Positions 15,636-23,852 of a stretch of 64,000 bases of DNA are shown here, in pieces. The notes under the pieces are model-generated. The model ran no database searches and was not told the origin of the DNA. It saw nothing but the letters and a program-made list of their open reading frames with translations. The stretch's first letter is position 1. The number at the start of each line of letters is the position of its first letter. The position numbers and the translations under genes were made by a program. The stretch is from Parabacteroides gordonii MS-1 = DSM 23371. GTDB lineage: Bacteria; Bacteroidota; Bacteroidia; Bacteroidales; Tannerellaceae. The stretch is from positions 186,001 through 250,000 of the forward strand of contig NZ_KQ033920.1 in the NCBI RefSeq assembly GCF_000969825.1, written 5' to 3'.

Positions 15636-16652
15636 ATGAAACAACTGACAACAACAATAACTATCGGCCTGTTCCTGCTGCTTCCTGTAGCCTGTACGCA
15701 GGAATACGGACAGGAACAGACAAGCAACGACGACATAACGATCAGCTTTATGGCTACGGCAGGTGCGTTGGCTACCCAAGCGGCCGCTGCGGGTAATAAT
15801 AAATCACTGGAAACGGGAGCGAACGTCACGGTACATGCCTGGACGAGTGCTCTTTCTTCCGAGACATCGGAAAAACCTGCGCTTTCCAATATGTATACAG
15901 TCGATAATACGGAAGCAACGGCGGTGTTGAAGGAAACAGGCGGTCTTATGCAGGTACAAACTGGGCTGGATTATTATTTTTATGCCCTGTCGACCAATAG
16001 TGCAACGGATGCCGTGCCCACACCAAACGGCAGTCATCAGACAGCCACCCTTCGCAATGGGGTCGATTATCTGATGGCAGTAGCCAATATAAAAAGTAGT
16101 AGTGCTGATGTTTCTGTCTCCTTGCCTTTCCGTCATTTGGCAACCCAAATCATATTGACCGTAAAACCGGCAGCCGAGGGTGGCTATCTGTCTGCCGCAG
16201 CTCTCTCGGTCAGTATTGCCGATACTGATCCGACAGGCAGTTATATCGATTTGTCCGTCGGATCCGTCGGTCCTGCATTGATAACGGGGGGTGTTCCGGG
16301 CGATCTTCCCAACGGGCAGACAAAAAAGGCTGTCGCTGCAAACTCTCCGTCGCCTTCATCCGAATTTACTGTCTCCTTTATCCTTCTGCCGGTAACCGTT
16401 TCTACCCGGGGTATTCCGTTGAAGCTGGATTTTACCGATTTAAGCTTTGAATCTGGTAAAACGATAGTCTCTAAAAGTTATATGGCGAGTATCCTGCCGA
16501 AAACAAATGAAACACTCACATTGGAGGGAGGATACAGTTATGCATACGAAGTGACAATCGCGCGTTATGCCGCTTCATTCAGCCTGCCGACGATAATACC
16601 CTGGGAACAGTTTGGCGTGGATATGGATAAGATCGAACTGGATCCGAAATAA
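15636..16652 (+). CDS. Fimbrillin-family lipoprotein
   Basis: The ATG at 15636 gives MKQLTTTITIGLFLLLPVAC, a lipoprotein signal; the longer frame starting with TTG at 15567 overlaps the previous gene and lacks a sensible signal. About 338 residues with the shared fimbrillin segments: YYFYALSTNSATD, NGVDYLMAVAN, a central FRHLATQI strand, and a C-terminal SLPTIIPWEQF in place of the usual VTxW. The repeated LATQI/VGTQV strand occurs in three of the paralogues. Probably a structural or minor subunit. Confidence 0.82.
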   Translation: MKQLTTTITIGLFLLLPVACTQEYGQEQTSNDDITISFMATAGALATQAAAAGNNKSLETGANVTVHAWTSALSSETSEKPALSNMYTVDNTEATAVLKETGGLMQVQTGLDYYFYALSTNSATDAVPTPNGSHQTATLRNGVDYLMAVANIKSSSADVSVSLPFRHLATQIILTVKPAAEGGYLSAAALSVSIADTDPTGSYIDLSVGSVGPALITGGVPGDLPNGQTKKAVAANSPSPSSEFTVSFILLPVTVSTRGIPLKLDFTDLSFESGKTIVSKSYMASILPKTNETLTLEGGYSYAYEVTIARYAASFSLPTIIPWEQFGVDMDKIELDPK

Positions 16653-16670
16653 TCAGCCTCAGAAATAAGT

Positions 16671-17690
16671 ATGAATATGAAAAAGAGTAACAATATATGG
16701 ATCGTTCTTTTGCTGCTGGCATCTTGCCGGCAAGATACAATCGTGCCGGACGGGAAGGAACTCTATCCGGTGACGTTCAGTCTGCCGGAAGTAGATGTAA
16801 TGACCCGTGCAACAGAAGGCGAAGCACTAACAGAAGGTGAAACGCTGATGATAGCCGCTTATAACCCGGATACGAAAGAGATGGCAGGGAAAAGTCAATA
16901 TGTGGTAATTTCCGGTGGCCTCGGATTGGCAAATGATGCGACACCCTTATATCTTTCTGCCGGGACCTACGATTTTTGTACGATGGTTCCGGGTACCGGT
17001 TTATCGGAGGATGGGCGTTTTATAACGGTTGCTGCCGGTGTGGATGCATTGGGGTCGGTTACCCGGGCACAGATGCTGCCGGAGCCGACAAGTGTTACGC
17101 TGAATAGCCTGGAACATTTGACTTCGCAAGTCAGTTTTACCGTACGGGTGGTGACGGCCAGTTCGCCGATCGAAACGTTTAAGGTGAAAAAAATTGTAGT
17201 GAATGGTATGGTAGCGGCCCAGGACAATAACTATAAGTTGCCGAAAAATGAGTGGGTGATGCCTGCAACGAACAATGGTACATTGACGATTGATAATAGC
17301 GGGGAGGATAAGTTTGAGTATTCAGAGGCTCCTGAAGGGAAAAACGGGAAACACTATAATACTCAAAAATATCCTTTGATTATTTTCCCCCGGGCTGCCG
17401 CTCAGTTTCAGGCTACCATCACATTAGATGTAAAAGAAACGGATGAGGAGGTAGCAACAGAGAAAGAGGTTGTGGCAACCATCAATAAACTGGCATTCGA
17501 GCCGGGCAAAAGCTATCAGTTTGAAGTGAATTATGGTTGGGATTTTGTCGGGTTTACGATAACGGTCACTCCTTGGAATTCGGTTAATAACGGTCAGAAC
17601 GAAGTGGGAGGCGGGGAACAGGAAATCCAACATCGCTTTGAGGTTAATGAATGGGGAGATCTGGTAGAGTTGGGAGGAGATATAGGATGA
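16671..17690 (+). CDS. Fimbrillin-family lipoprotein
   Basis: 339 residues: MNMKKSNNIWIVLLLLASC is the signal and lipobox. MTRATEGEALTEGETLMIAAYN is the canonical early segment, with an Arg after which maturation could occur. YDFCTMVPGTG replaces the usual YxFYA, and the C-terminal strand FTITVTPWNS matches relatives. The last 20 residues end acidic. Its TGA overlaps the ATG of the next gene (ATGA), so it is translationally coupled to the first large FISUMP-ended protein. Confidence 0.82.
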   Translation: MNMKKSNNIWIVLLLLASCRQDTIVPDGKELYPVTFSLPEVDVMTRATEGEALTEGETLMIAAYNPDTKEMAGKSQYVVISGGLGLANDATPLYLSAGTYDFCTMVPGTGLSEDGRFITVAAGVDALGSVTRAQMLPEPTSVTLNSLEHLTSQVSFTVRVVTASSPIETFKVKKIVVNGMVAAQDNNYKLPKNEWVMPATNNGTLTIDNSGEDKFEYSEAPEGKNGKHYNTQKYPLIIFPRAAAQFQATITLDVKETDEEVATEKEVVATINKLAFEPGKSYQFEVNYGWDFVGFTITVTPWNSVNNGQNEVGGGEQEIQHRFEVNEWGDLVELGGDIG

Positions 17691-19750
17691 AACAATGGGT
17701 TGCTATGTATTGCACATGGATGGCATGTTTTTTTGCCACCGGCTGTTCGACCGATGGTTGGGCTAACCATCCGGACGAAGGAATGGAGGAAGAGTGGGTA
17801 CCGGTTTCTTTTAGCCTGCGACAAGAACCGCTTATGTCGATCGCATGTGTCGAGGGAATGACGAAAGCAGAACCGACGGTAGAGGAAAGAACAACCAAAC
17901 TGGCTATTAATGACCTGACGGTTCTGCAGTTTGACTGGGATGGAAATACGGAAGGTGGAAACGATGGTTCTACTGTGAAATGTGTAACCTCGCGTTATAT
18001 TCTTTCACCGGAACCGGAGGAGGGTGATATTTATTCCATTGGTTTGCGCTCTCAGGAAAATGAAGAACAATATATCGTGTTTATAGCCAATGCCGGAGCT
18101 AAATTCCAGAATTACGAGGGAAAAACGCTCGGAGCGTTCAGAGAGGAAACGGTGGAACTCGACCAGCAGACAATGAGCGAAGATAATATGATGATGATTG
18201 CGGCGGTGAAAGCCTCTTTTACTGCCACGGGAAATACAGGAGATGCCGTCGAGGTCAACCTGCAACGGTTGGTGGCGCGTATCAGTTTTACCTGGCAAAG
18301 GAAACTGACGATAACGGGGACGAAGTTTACTCCTTTAGCCATGAAAATAGGAAATGTGCCCAATAAATTGAAGTATGCCGACGGGTTTATCGATGCTACT
18401 ACCGAAATGGATTATCCGGAAAAGGTTGCCGGTAATTTTAAAAACTATACTTCTATTGTTTCCGAACTCGAAGAGGGATACACCTGGTATATCCCTTTGA
18501 ACCGGCATAAGGAGAAAGGGACAGGCAAAACGGCTTATGAAAAAGACGCAACCCATGCCCCTAATGATGGAGTAGGGTGTACCTATGTGGAACTGTCGGG
18601 TATCTACACCACTCCGAATATGCCAACCCAATTAGCCAGTTACCGGTTTTATCCCGGTGGGAATATTACCGACGACTATACGATCGAGCGGAATGGGGAT
18701 TACGCTATTCATGCTGTTATAAAGGGGGTGAACTCGTTCGATAAACGAGTCTCGAAGCGCAATTTTAAGGAAATCGAACCGGCCAATTGTTTTGTGGTAG
18801 CCCCGGAGACTGACAACGAACTGTTGTTTAATCCTTATCAGGCTCCGGGTACGGACGTTGCCGGTACAGGAGTCGTGTATCAGAACCAGCTGATAAAGGA
18901 TCGTTTCAGCCGGATATTCGGAGTGAAAATCCTTTGGCAGACAGTTGAGGGGTTGCTTCAGTCGGTATCACTTTCTCAGGGAATGGTCTCTGTTGTACCG
19001 AATGCAACCGGTGTTTCCGGAAATGCGTTGATCGCCGTTTACGACGAAGCCGGGACGATTCTCTGGAGCTGGCATATCTGGGTGACACCGTATGCCGGGG
19101 TACTCGATGGGAGTGGCACGAAAGGTAAAATACAGCAATATGCCGAATGCTTCTGGATGGATCGCAATCTGGGAGCATTGAGCACGACAAAAAGAGAAGA
19201 AGGTCCCCGCTTCTATTACCAGTGGGGAAGGAAAGATCCGTTTTATACGGGAAACGGGGTTATAGTTTCCGGGGGGATGGAGGTTAGTTCTGCTGATATG
19301 GGTACCGCTTTGAATATAGACCAATCGGTCGGAAATCCTACCGTGTTTTTCCTGAATCAGTCGACCAGCCTTTGGCATGGCGGAAATGCGTTGACTACCT
19401 TATGGACGGAATCGGGCAATAAGACGGTATTCGATCCGTGTCCGGCCGGCTGGCAGGTGCCTGCAAAAGCGGCATGGGATACTTTTAACTGGGGAGTAAA
19501 CTTTTCATGGGATGTCTCTAGTGATTTGGGAGCTACCCGGAATGTCGACGGAGGGGAATTGCCTGCCTGGTATCCGAAATCCGGGCGGTTGGATAACACT
19601 TCGATGGGTTACAACGAAAGTTATACAAGTCTTTGGTCGGCCTCTTTCGGTGCCACAATGCCGTCTGTTTTTCAGTTTAATAATGGTATGTCTTCTACAA
19701 CAGAAGTTTCCGGAGCCTGGGGAGCAGCCGTGAGATGTGTCAAACAATAA
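17687..19750 (+). CDS. Large fimbrial tip-like lipoprotein with FISUMP C-terminus
   Basis: I use the ATG at 17687, overlapping the previous stop; the frame's upstream ATG (17651) gives no signal peptide. The product (about 687 residues) has a signal with lipobox (FFATGC), a Mfa-like N-terminal half (LTVLQFDWDG..., LQRLVARISFTW) and a C-terminal domain with WMDRNLGAL, FYYQWGRKDPF, FDPCPAGWQVP and a final AAVRCVKQ. The last is the FISUMP pattern (Fibrobacter succinogenes major paralogous domain), found in putative tip adhesins of Bacteroidales fimbriae. Adhesion at the tip is inferred. A close paralogue follows. Confidence 0.82.
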   Translation: MKQWVAMYCTWMACFFATGCSTDGWANHPDEGMEEEWVPVSFSLRQEPLMSIACVEGMTKAEPTVEERTTKLAINDLTVLQFDWDGNTEGGNDGSTVKCVTSRYILSPEPEEGDIYSIGLRSQENEEQYIVFIANAGAKFQNYEGKTLGAFREETVELDQQTMSEDNMMMIAAVKASFTATGNTGDAVEVNLQRLVARISFTWQRKLTITGTKFTPLAMKIGNVPNKLKYADGFIDATTEMDYPEKVAGNFKNYTSIVSELEEGYTWYIPLNRHKEKGTGKTAYEKDATHAPNDGVGCTYVELSGIYTTPNMPTQLASYRFYPGGNITDDYTIERNGDYAIHAVIKGVNSFDKRVSKRNFKEIEPANCFVVAPETDNELLFNPYQAPGTDVAGTGVVYQNQLIKDRFSRIFGVKILWQTVEGLLQSVSLSQGMVSVVPNATGVSGNALIAVYDEAGTILWSWHIWVTPYAGVLDGSGTKGKIQQYAECFWMDRNLGALSTTKREEGPRFYYQWGRKDPFYTGNGVIVSGGMEVSSADMGTALNIDQSVGNPTVFFLNQSTSLWHGGNALTTLWTESGNKTVFDPCPAGWQVPAKAAWDTFNWGVNFSWDVSSDLGATRNVDGGELPAWYPKSGRLDNTSMGYNESYTSLWSASFGATMPSVFQFNNGMSSTTEVSGAWGAAVRCVKQ

Positions 19751-19768
19751 AGTGAGCAAAGAAGAGAA

Positions 19769-21856
19769 ATGGATATGAAAAAGAGAAATAGAGTCCGGTT
19801 GATTGGTGAACTGTTTTTACTGATTGTCATTTGGGGCGCGTCTACGGGGTGTACGGAGGAGACCGTACAGCCGGAGCCGGGAACGGACAATCGCAAGGTT
19901 GTAAATATAAACTGCTGTTTGCAGGTGGATCCGTTGGTGGGAGAACCGGCCACCCGGGCAGACGGTGCAATGCTGGGCGGAGAAGGAACAACAGAGGCGG
20001 AGGCGGAAGTGAAGGATCTGACTGTTATACAGTTTGATGGAGATGGAACCGATGCGAATGTACCGATGGTTGTAGTCCGCACATTCAAGAATCCGAGATT
20101 GAATGAGTTAGTTATCGGCCTGATGCAGTCACCATCACAGGCTATTCAATTTCTTTATTTTATCAGCAATGTCGGTGATGTACTGGCCAATTTTACGGGA
20201 ACACTTGCCGATTTGGAAGGAAAATTGTTGTCAATCAGTCGGGAGGGTAGTTTATCGGAAGGGATCGTTATGACCGGGATTGCGAATACAAATGTGGTTA
20301 CCGGCCCCACTTTAGCGGTGAAATTGACCCGTCGGTTTGCGAAAATTCGTTTTACTTATAACACAGATAAATTGCCGAATGGAGATACTTTTGATCCGGT
20401 GTGGTTGCAGTTGCTGTCGGTTCCTCAGGCGATGACGTTGGGATCGACGTCGGAAACGACAGATACATCTGTCGGCTTTTCCGATCTCTATCCGGTTTTA
20501 AAAGATATAGAGAAGGGGTATGTGTGGTATATACCCGAAAACAAACGGGGAACGGGAAATAATACTACCGGTCAGGCAACCGGCAAGATTACAGGTAATG
20601 TTCCTGATTCGTATTGTACCTATATTTTGCTGGAAGGTAATTACACTACAAGCGGAGGAGAGAGTCGTAAAGTTTATTACCGCTTTTATCCGGGAGACGA
20701 CGCGATCAATGATTTTAATCTGAAAGGTAACTATGTATATAATGTGGTATTAAATCTGACGGGTATGAATACCGGTGACGGTCGGGTAACATCGTCAACA
20801 ATGGAATCGCTACCCGGAGCGAATTGCTATATGGCAGCACCCGGTTCGACACTGACCTTTAACCCGTATGAAGCAGCGGGTGTATATGTGGCTTCCACCA
20901 ACTGGACATCGTATGCCGATCGGATGGGAACGAAAGAAAATGGTAAGATTGACCATGTCGGATTGGTCTGGCAAACGGAACCGGGATTGGTAAAGAATAT
21001 CTACAACCTGACTTCCAGTGGAGAAATACGTTTGACCACAGATAATAAGCCAGGAAATGCGTTGGTTGCAGCCTATGATGTAAATAATAAGATATTGTGG
21101 AGCTGGCATATCTGGATAACGGATTACTCGGTGAAAAAGGTAGACTATAACACTATGACTGAAACTAGTGCAGCAGTTGATAATGGGTATGTTTATAAAT
21201 ATAACAACTATATCTGGATGGATAGAAGTCCCGGTGCGTTATCTAATGATCGTGCAAATGTCACCTGCTTTGGTATGTCTTACCAGTGGGGAAGAAAGGA
21301 TCCGTTTGTTCCGGCAAATACGTTTGTGGAAAAGAGTACCCTAACACCTATGTTTGATGCGAATGGGGAGAGGGTCGAGACTACAGGAAAGCAGTTTGAT
21401 GCAACTTTTGCGAATAGTCACGATATGTTTGATAATGCGATGCAGAATCCGCTTGCATTCATTTCGAATGCAGGTTTATGGTATGGTATGGTTGCGAAAA
21501 GTGATTTGTGGTCGTCGACAAAAACTTTTTTTGATCCCTGCCCGGCAGGCTGGTGTGTTTCTCCGGAAGCGGCAATTCCTGGTGGTGGCAATGTTAGTTA
21601 TTATGGTAATCGTCAAGGCTTCTATATTACTGATACAGGATTGTTTTGGCCTTACACTGGTTTCAGAAATGCATCGACGGGTCAACCCGATGGTATTGGT
21701 GTGCAAGGTATATATTGGACTTCTACTTATATTGGTGGCTATTCATCCAGAACGTATGGAGGGAGAAAGGATTATCAGTGGGATACTAGTGCCGGCGGAA
21801 CCCGCGCACATTCCGACGGTCAGGGAGTCCGTTGTGTAAAAATCAAAAACACTTAA
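19769..21856 (+). CDS. Second large fimbrial tip-like lipoprotein with FISUMP C-terminus
   Basis: 695 residues, with the same architecture as the gene before it: lipobox (ASTGC), LTVIQFDGDG segment, LTRRFAKIRFTY, YRFYPGDDAINDF, WSWHIWITDY, WMDRSPGALSN, YQWGRKDPF, FDPCPAGWCVSPE and final GVRCVKIKNT. Middle regions are similar while loops before the FISUMP end differ strongly, as expected for surface-exposed adhesive parts. It is 18 bp after its paralogue. Two tip-like proteins in one operon suggest alternative tips or paired subunits. Confidence 0.82.
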   Translation: MDMKKRNRVRLIGELFLLIVIWGASTGCTEETVQPEPGTDNRKVVNINCCLQVDPLVGEPATRADGAMLGGEGTTEAEAEVKDLTVIQFDGDGTDANVPMVVVRTFKNPRLNELVIGLMQSPSQAIQFLYFISNVGDVLANFTGTLADLEGKLLSISREGSLSEGIVMTGIANTNVVTGPTLAVKLTRRFAKIRFTYNTDKLPNGDTFDPVWLQLLSVPQAMTLGSTSETTDTSVGFSDLYPVLKDIEKGYVWYIPENKRGTGNNTTGQATGKITGNVPDSYCTYILLEGNYTTSGGESRKVYYRFYPGDDAINDFNLKGNYVYNVVLNLTGMNTGDGRVTSSTMESLPGANCYMAAPGSTLTFNPYEAAGVYVASTNWTSYADRMGTKENGKIDHVGLVWQTEPGLVKNIYNLTSSGEIRLTTDNKPGNALVAAYDVNNKILWSWHIWITDYSVKKVDYNTMTETSAAVDNGYVYKYNNYIWMDRSPGALSNDRANVTCFGMSYQWGRKDPFVPANTFVEKSTLTPMFDANGERVETTGKQFDATFANSHDMFDNAMQNPLAFISNAGLWYGMVAKSDLWSSTKTFFDPCPAGWCVSPEAAIPGGGNVSYYGNRQGFYITDTGLFWPYTGFRNASTGQPDGIGVQGIYWTSTYIGGYSSRTYGGRKDYQWDTSAGGTRAHSDGQGVRCVKIKNT

Positions 21857-21862
21857 TAAACA

Positions 21863-22144
21863 ATGAATAAGAATGAACTGGCCCGTGCCATCCAGGAAGC
21901 GCGTGGTTGCACGCAGATAGAAGCAACCGAATTGCTGAATATGTTTATCGAAGTATTAACAGAGCAGTTGTCGAAAGACAACTCCATCAACCTTCAGAGT
22001 TTCGGCACCCTCAAACCCTGGCCTCAAACCCTGCGCGACGGCCGCAACCCCAAAACAGGCGCAGTCGTCACCATCCCCCCGCGCATCAGCGTCAAATTCC
22101 GTCCGGGAAAATACTTGTTGGATGCGTTGAATAAGCAGGAATAG
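21863..22144 (+). CDS. HU/IHF-family DNA-binding protein at the operon end
   Basis: 93 residues with the HU fold: helical dimer part (NKNELARAIQEARGCTQIEATELLNMF), the SFGTLKP turn, and a C-terminal RNPKTGAVVTIPPRISVKFRPGK arm in which the DNA-intercalating Pro lies. It starts 6 bp after the last fimbrial gene, so it is in the same transcript. HU/IHF proteins bend DNA and assist recombinases, so a feedback on the upstream invertible promoter is possible (inference). It could equally be an ordinary nucleoid protein. Confidence 0.85.
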   Translation: MNKNELARAIQEARGCTQIEATELLNMFIEVLTEQLSKDNSINLQSFGTLKPWPQTLRDGRNPKTGAVVTIPPRISVKFRPGKYLLDALNKQE

Positions 22145-22194
22145 CTGAGTTTTAGGAAATATTGAGCTATCTGATTAGTGACTGATGGTAACCA

Positions 22195-22351
22195 GCTCCC
22201 CTCTTGAGAGGGGGTAGGGGGTGTGTAAATGCCAGTAGATAAAACCGGCAAAAAACATAGGGATGGTTTAAATATATTAATGTGTTATTAATTAAGGCCC
22301 GTTTATAGGCGGGATTATAACACACCCCCTTCCCCCTCTCAAGAGGGGAGC
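22195..22351. repeat. Palindromic element with 32-bp inverted ends
   Basis: GCTCCCCTCTTGAGAGGGGG... (22195-22226) is inverted at 22320-22351 with a single mismatch, around a 93-bp AT-rich centre. Such CTCCCCTCTTGAGAGGGG-type pairs recur in Bacteroidetes genomes. It has no ORF and could be a small non-autonomous element or a long-stem terminator. It fills most of the 326-bp gap 22145-22470. Confidence 0.7.
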
Positions 22352-22470
22352 CAGTTACAACCGGTCGCTATTATCAAAGACTCATATCTGTCAAAATCTG
22401 AACTATTTCTCTGTACACATATACCGGAGTAGGAAAGGGAATTCTCCCATCCTGCTAAACGTTATATATA

Positions 22471-22965
22471 ATGTATAAAGAACTAAGAGCATTGTTCGGA
22501 AAGGAAGCTCCTTCCGTCAGTAAGTTTGAAACTATCCTGAGTGATTTACCCCCTGTCAGACGTTTTTATTATCGTCGCCTTGCCTACAAAGTGGCCCTTT
22601 GCGAATGGGAATACCTGACTGTTCGTTACCAGATTTTCCTTACCCATTTCTTTACCCGCGACTGGCAGCGGACGCTCGATCATTTGCTGGAAAACACCGT
22701 ACTCGGAACTTTACAGTTCGATCTTCAGGCATCGGATATCATCCTGCGTTTTATCGGCCAGATGGAAGTCTACGAAGCCGAACACAAACCGTCCACGGTG
22801 CATTTGTCCTTTTGCTATCAACTGGCATTCGGCCATATCAACTCCATCGAAACCCTTGGTGACAAATTGCGTAAGCAAACCCTCACAGCCGAAGACCTTA
22901 ATTGGCTGAATAAGTGGACTCCCGTCACCAATGAGCCGGGTACACGCGAACCTCGTGTAAAATAA
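22471..22965 (+). CDS. Hypothetical protein
   Basis: 164 residues, mostly helical, charged and aromatic (RRFYYRRLAYKVALCEWEYL; YQIFLTHFFTRDWQRTLDHLL). No signal peptide, no clear membrane segment and no motif I recognise. It is upstream of, and co-directed with, the HU / small membrane protein / M15 peptidase cassette but separated from it by about 190 bp with its own promoter signals. Codon use looks normal for the window, supporting a real gene. Confidence 0.6.
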   Translation: MYKELRALFGKEAPSVSKFETILSDLPPVRRFYYRRLAYKVALCEWEYLTVRYQIFLTHFFTRDWQRTLDHLLENTVLGTLQFDLQASDIILRFIGQMEVYEAEHKPSTVHLSFCYQLAFGHINSIETLGDKLRKQTLTAEDLNWLNKWTPVTNEPGTREPRVK

Positions 22966-23088
22966 ATATAAATGACAGGGAATATGACGGCGATAATATA
23001 AACGATAAGGTGATATTGCGTAGTTTACCTCTTGTAGCTTGTGTAATACTGTCGCTATTATCGAAGACAGGTCATAAACTCGTTCTCT

Positions 23089-23130
23089 TATCTTTGTTAT
23101 GTGTTCGACAGCGGACATGTAACAAAGATA
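23089..23130. promoter_or_regulatory. Promoter within an inverted repeat upstream of the HU-like gene
   Basis: TATCTTTGTTA (23089-23099) is inverted as TAACAAAGATA (23120-23130). The left copy contains a perfect -7 box (23089-23096) facing the HU-like gene at 23155. The right copy contains the same box facing left. The RNA could form a hairpin, or a dimeric repressor could bind. Confidence 0.5.
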
Positions 23131-23154
23131 TTATTCATTTAATACATTATTAGT

Positions 23155-23601
23155 ATGGCAATGAAGTTTAAGTTGGTAACAAGAAAGAACATGGGACCGG
23201 ATCAGAAAGAAGTACCGGAGAAAATCTATGCACAGATGGTGTGTGGCGATTATGTTCCTTTCGATGAATTTGTGGAAGAGGTAGCCGACAGTTCCGGCGT
23301 GGGTAGTGCGGGAGTGAAAGCGGTAATCGACCGTATGGTCGTTGTACTGGTACGCCACATGCAGCATGGACGAAGGGTACAGGTTGGTGAGTTGGGGCAT
23401 TTTCGTTATAACTTCGGATCGGATGGTGTAACGGATGGGAAAGACTTTGCTACCAATATGATCCGCGAACCGAAGGTTCGTTTCTTTCCGGGGAAGGCGT
23501 TGCGTGTGGCTAAAGGACGTACGAGTTTTGAGAAAATCTCTCCTGACGATAAGAAAGAGGATGAAGGAGGGAATGAGGATGACAGACCGGTTATTGAGTA
23601 A
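23155..23601 (+). CDS. HU-like DNA-binding protein (HU-HIG type)
   Basis: 148 residues with an HU-related fold: N-terminal KFKLVTRKNMGPDQKEVPEKIYAQMV, central FDEFVEEVADSSGVGSAGVKAVIDRMVVVLVRHMQ, and the VGELGHFRYNFGSDG turn, then a C-terminal acidic tail (KKEDEGGNEDD). This longer HU-like group is abundant in Bacteroidales, usually next to a very small protein and a cell-wall hydrolase, as here. DNA binding is expected; its specific role is unknown. Confidence 0.8.
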   Translation: MAMKFKLVTRKNMGPDQKEVPEKIYAQMVCGDYVPFDEFVEEVADSSGVGSAGVKAVIDRMVVVLVRHMQHGRRVQVGELGHFRYNFGSDGVTDGKDFATNMIREPKVRFFPGKALRVAKGRTSFEKISPDDKKEDEGGNEDDRPVIE

Positions 23602-23639
23602 ACTGGCAGTAGACCGGTAGCGGTTAACAGTTAAAGTGA

Positions 23640-23852
23640 ATGACTATGAAACGGTTGACGGTTCAGTTGATTATTGCAATCCTGCTCACATTGAGCGGGA
23701 TTGTTCTCCTCTTCAGCGGATTCTGGATCGATCCTCAGGGATTGATCGATAACAGCGTATTGGTGGCTTTCGGTGAGATCAGTACGTTTGCGGGTGCCCT
23801 TTTCGGGGTTGATTATACCTATAAATTTAAAATCAATGACAATGGAAAGTAG
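23640..23852 (+). CDS. Small two-helix membrane protein
   Basis: 70 residues with a strong membrane helix (LTVQLIIAILLTLSGIVLLFSGFWI) and a second weaker hydrophobic helix (SVLVAFGEISTFAGALFGV), then a short charged tail. It lies between a HU-like gene and an M15 peptidase, overlapping the latter by 17 bp. In other Bacteroidales the same slot often holds a tiny protein (annotated smalltalk). By topology and neighbours it could act as a holin; this is inference. Confidence 0.65.
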   Translation: MTMKRLTVQLIIAILLTLSGIVLLFSGFWIDPQGLIDNSVLVAFGEISTFAGALFGVDYTYKFKINDNGK

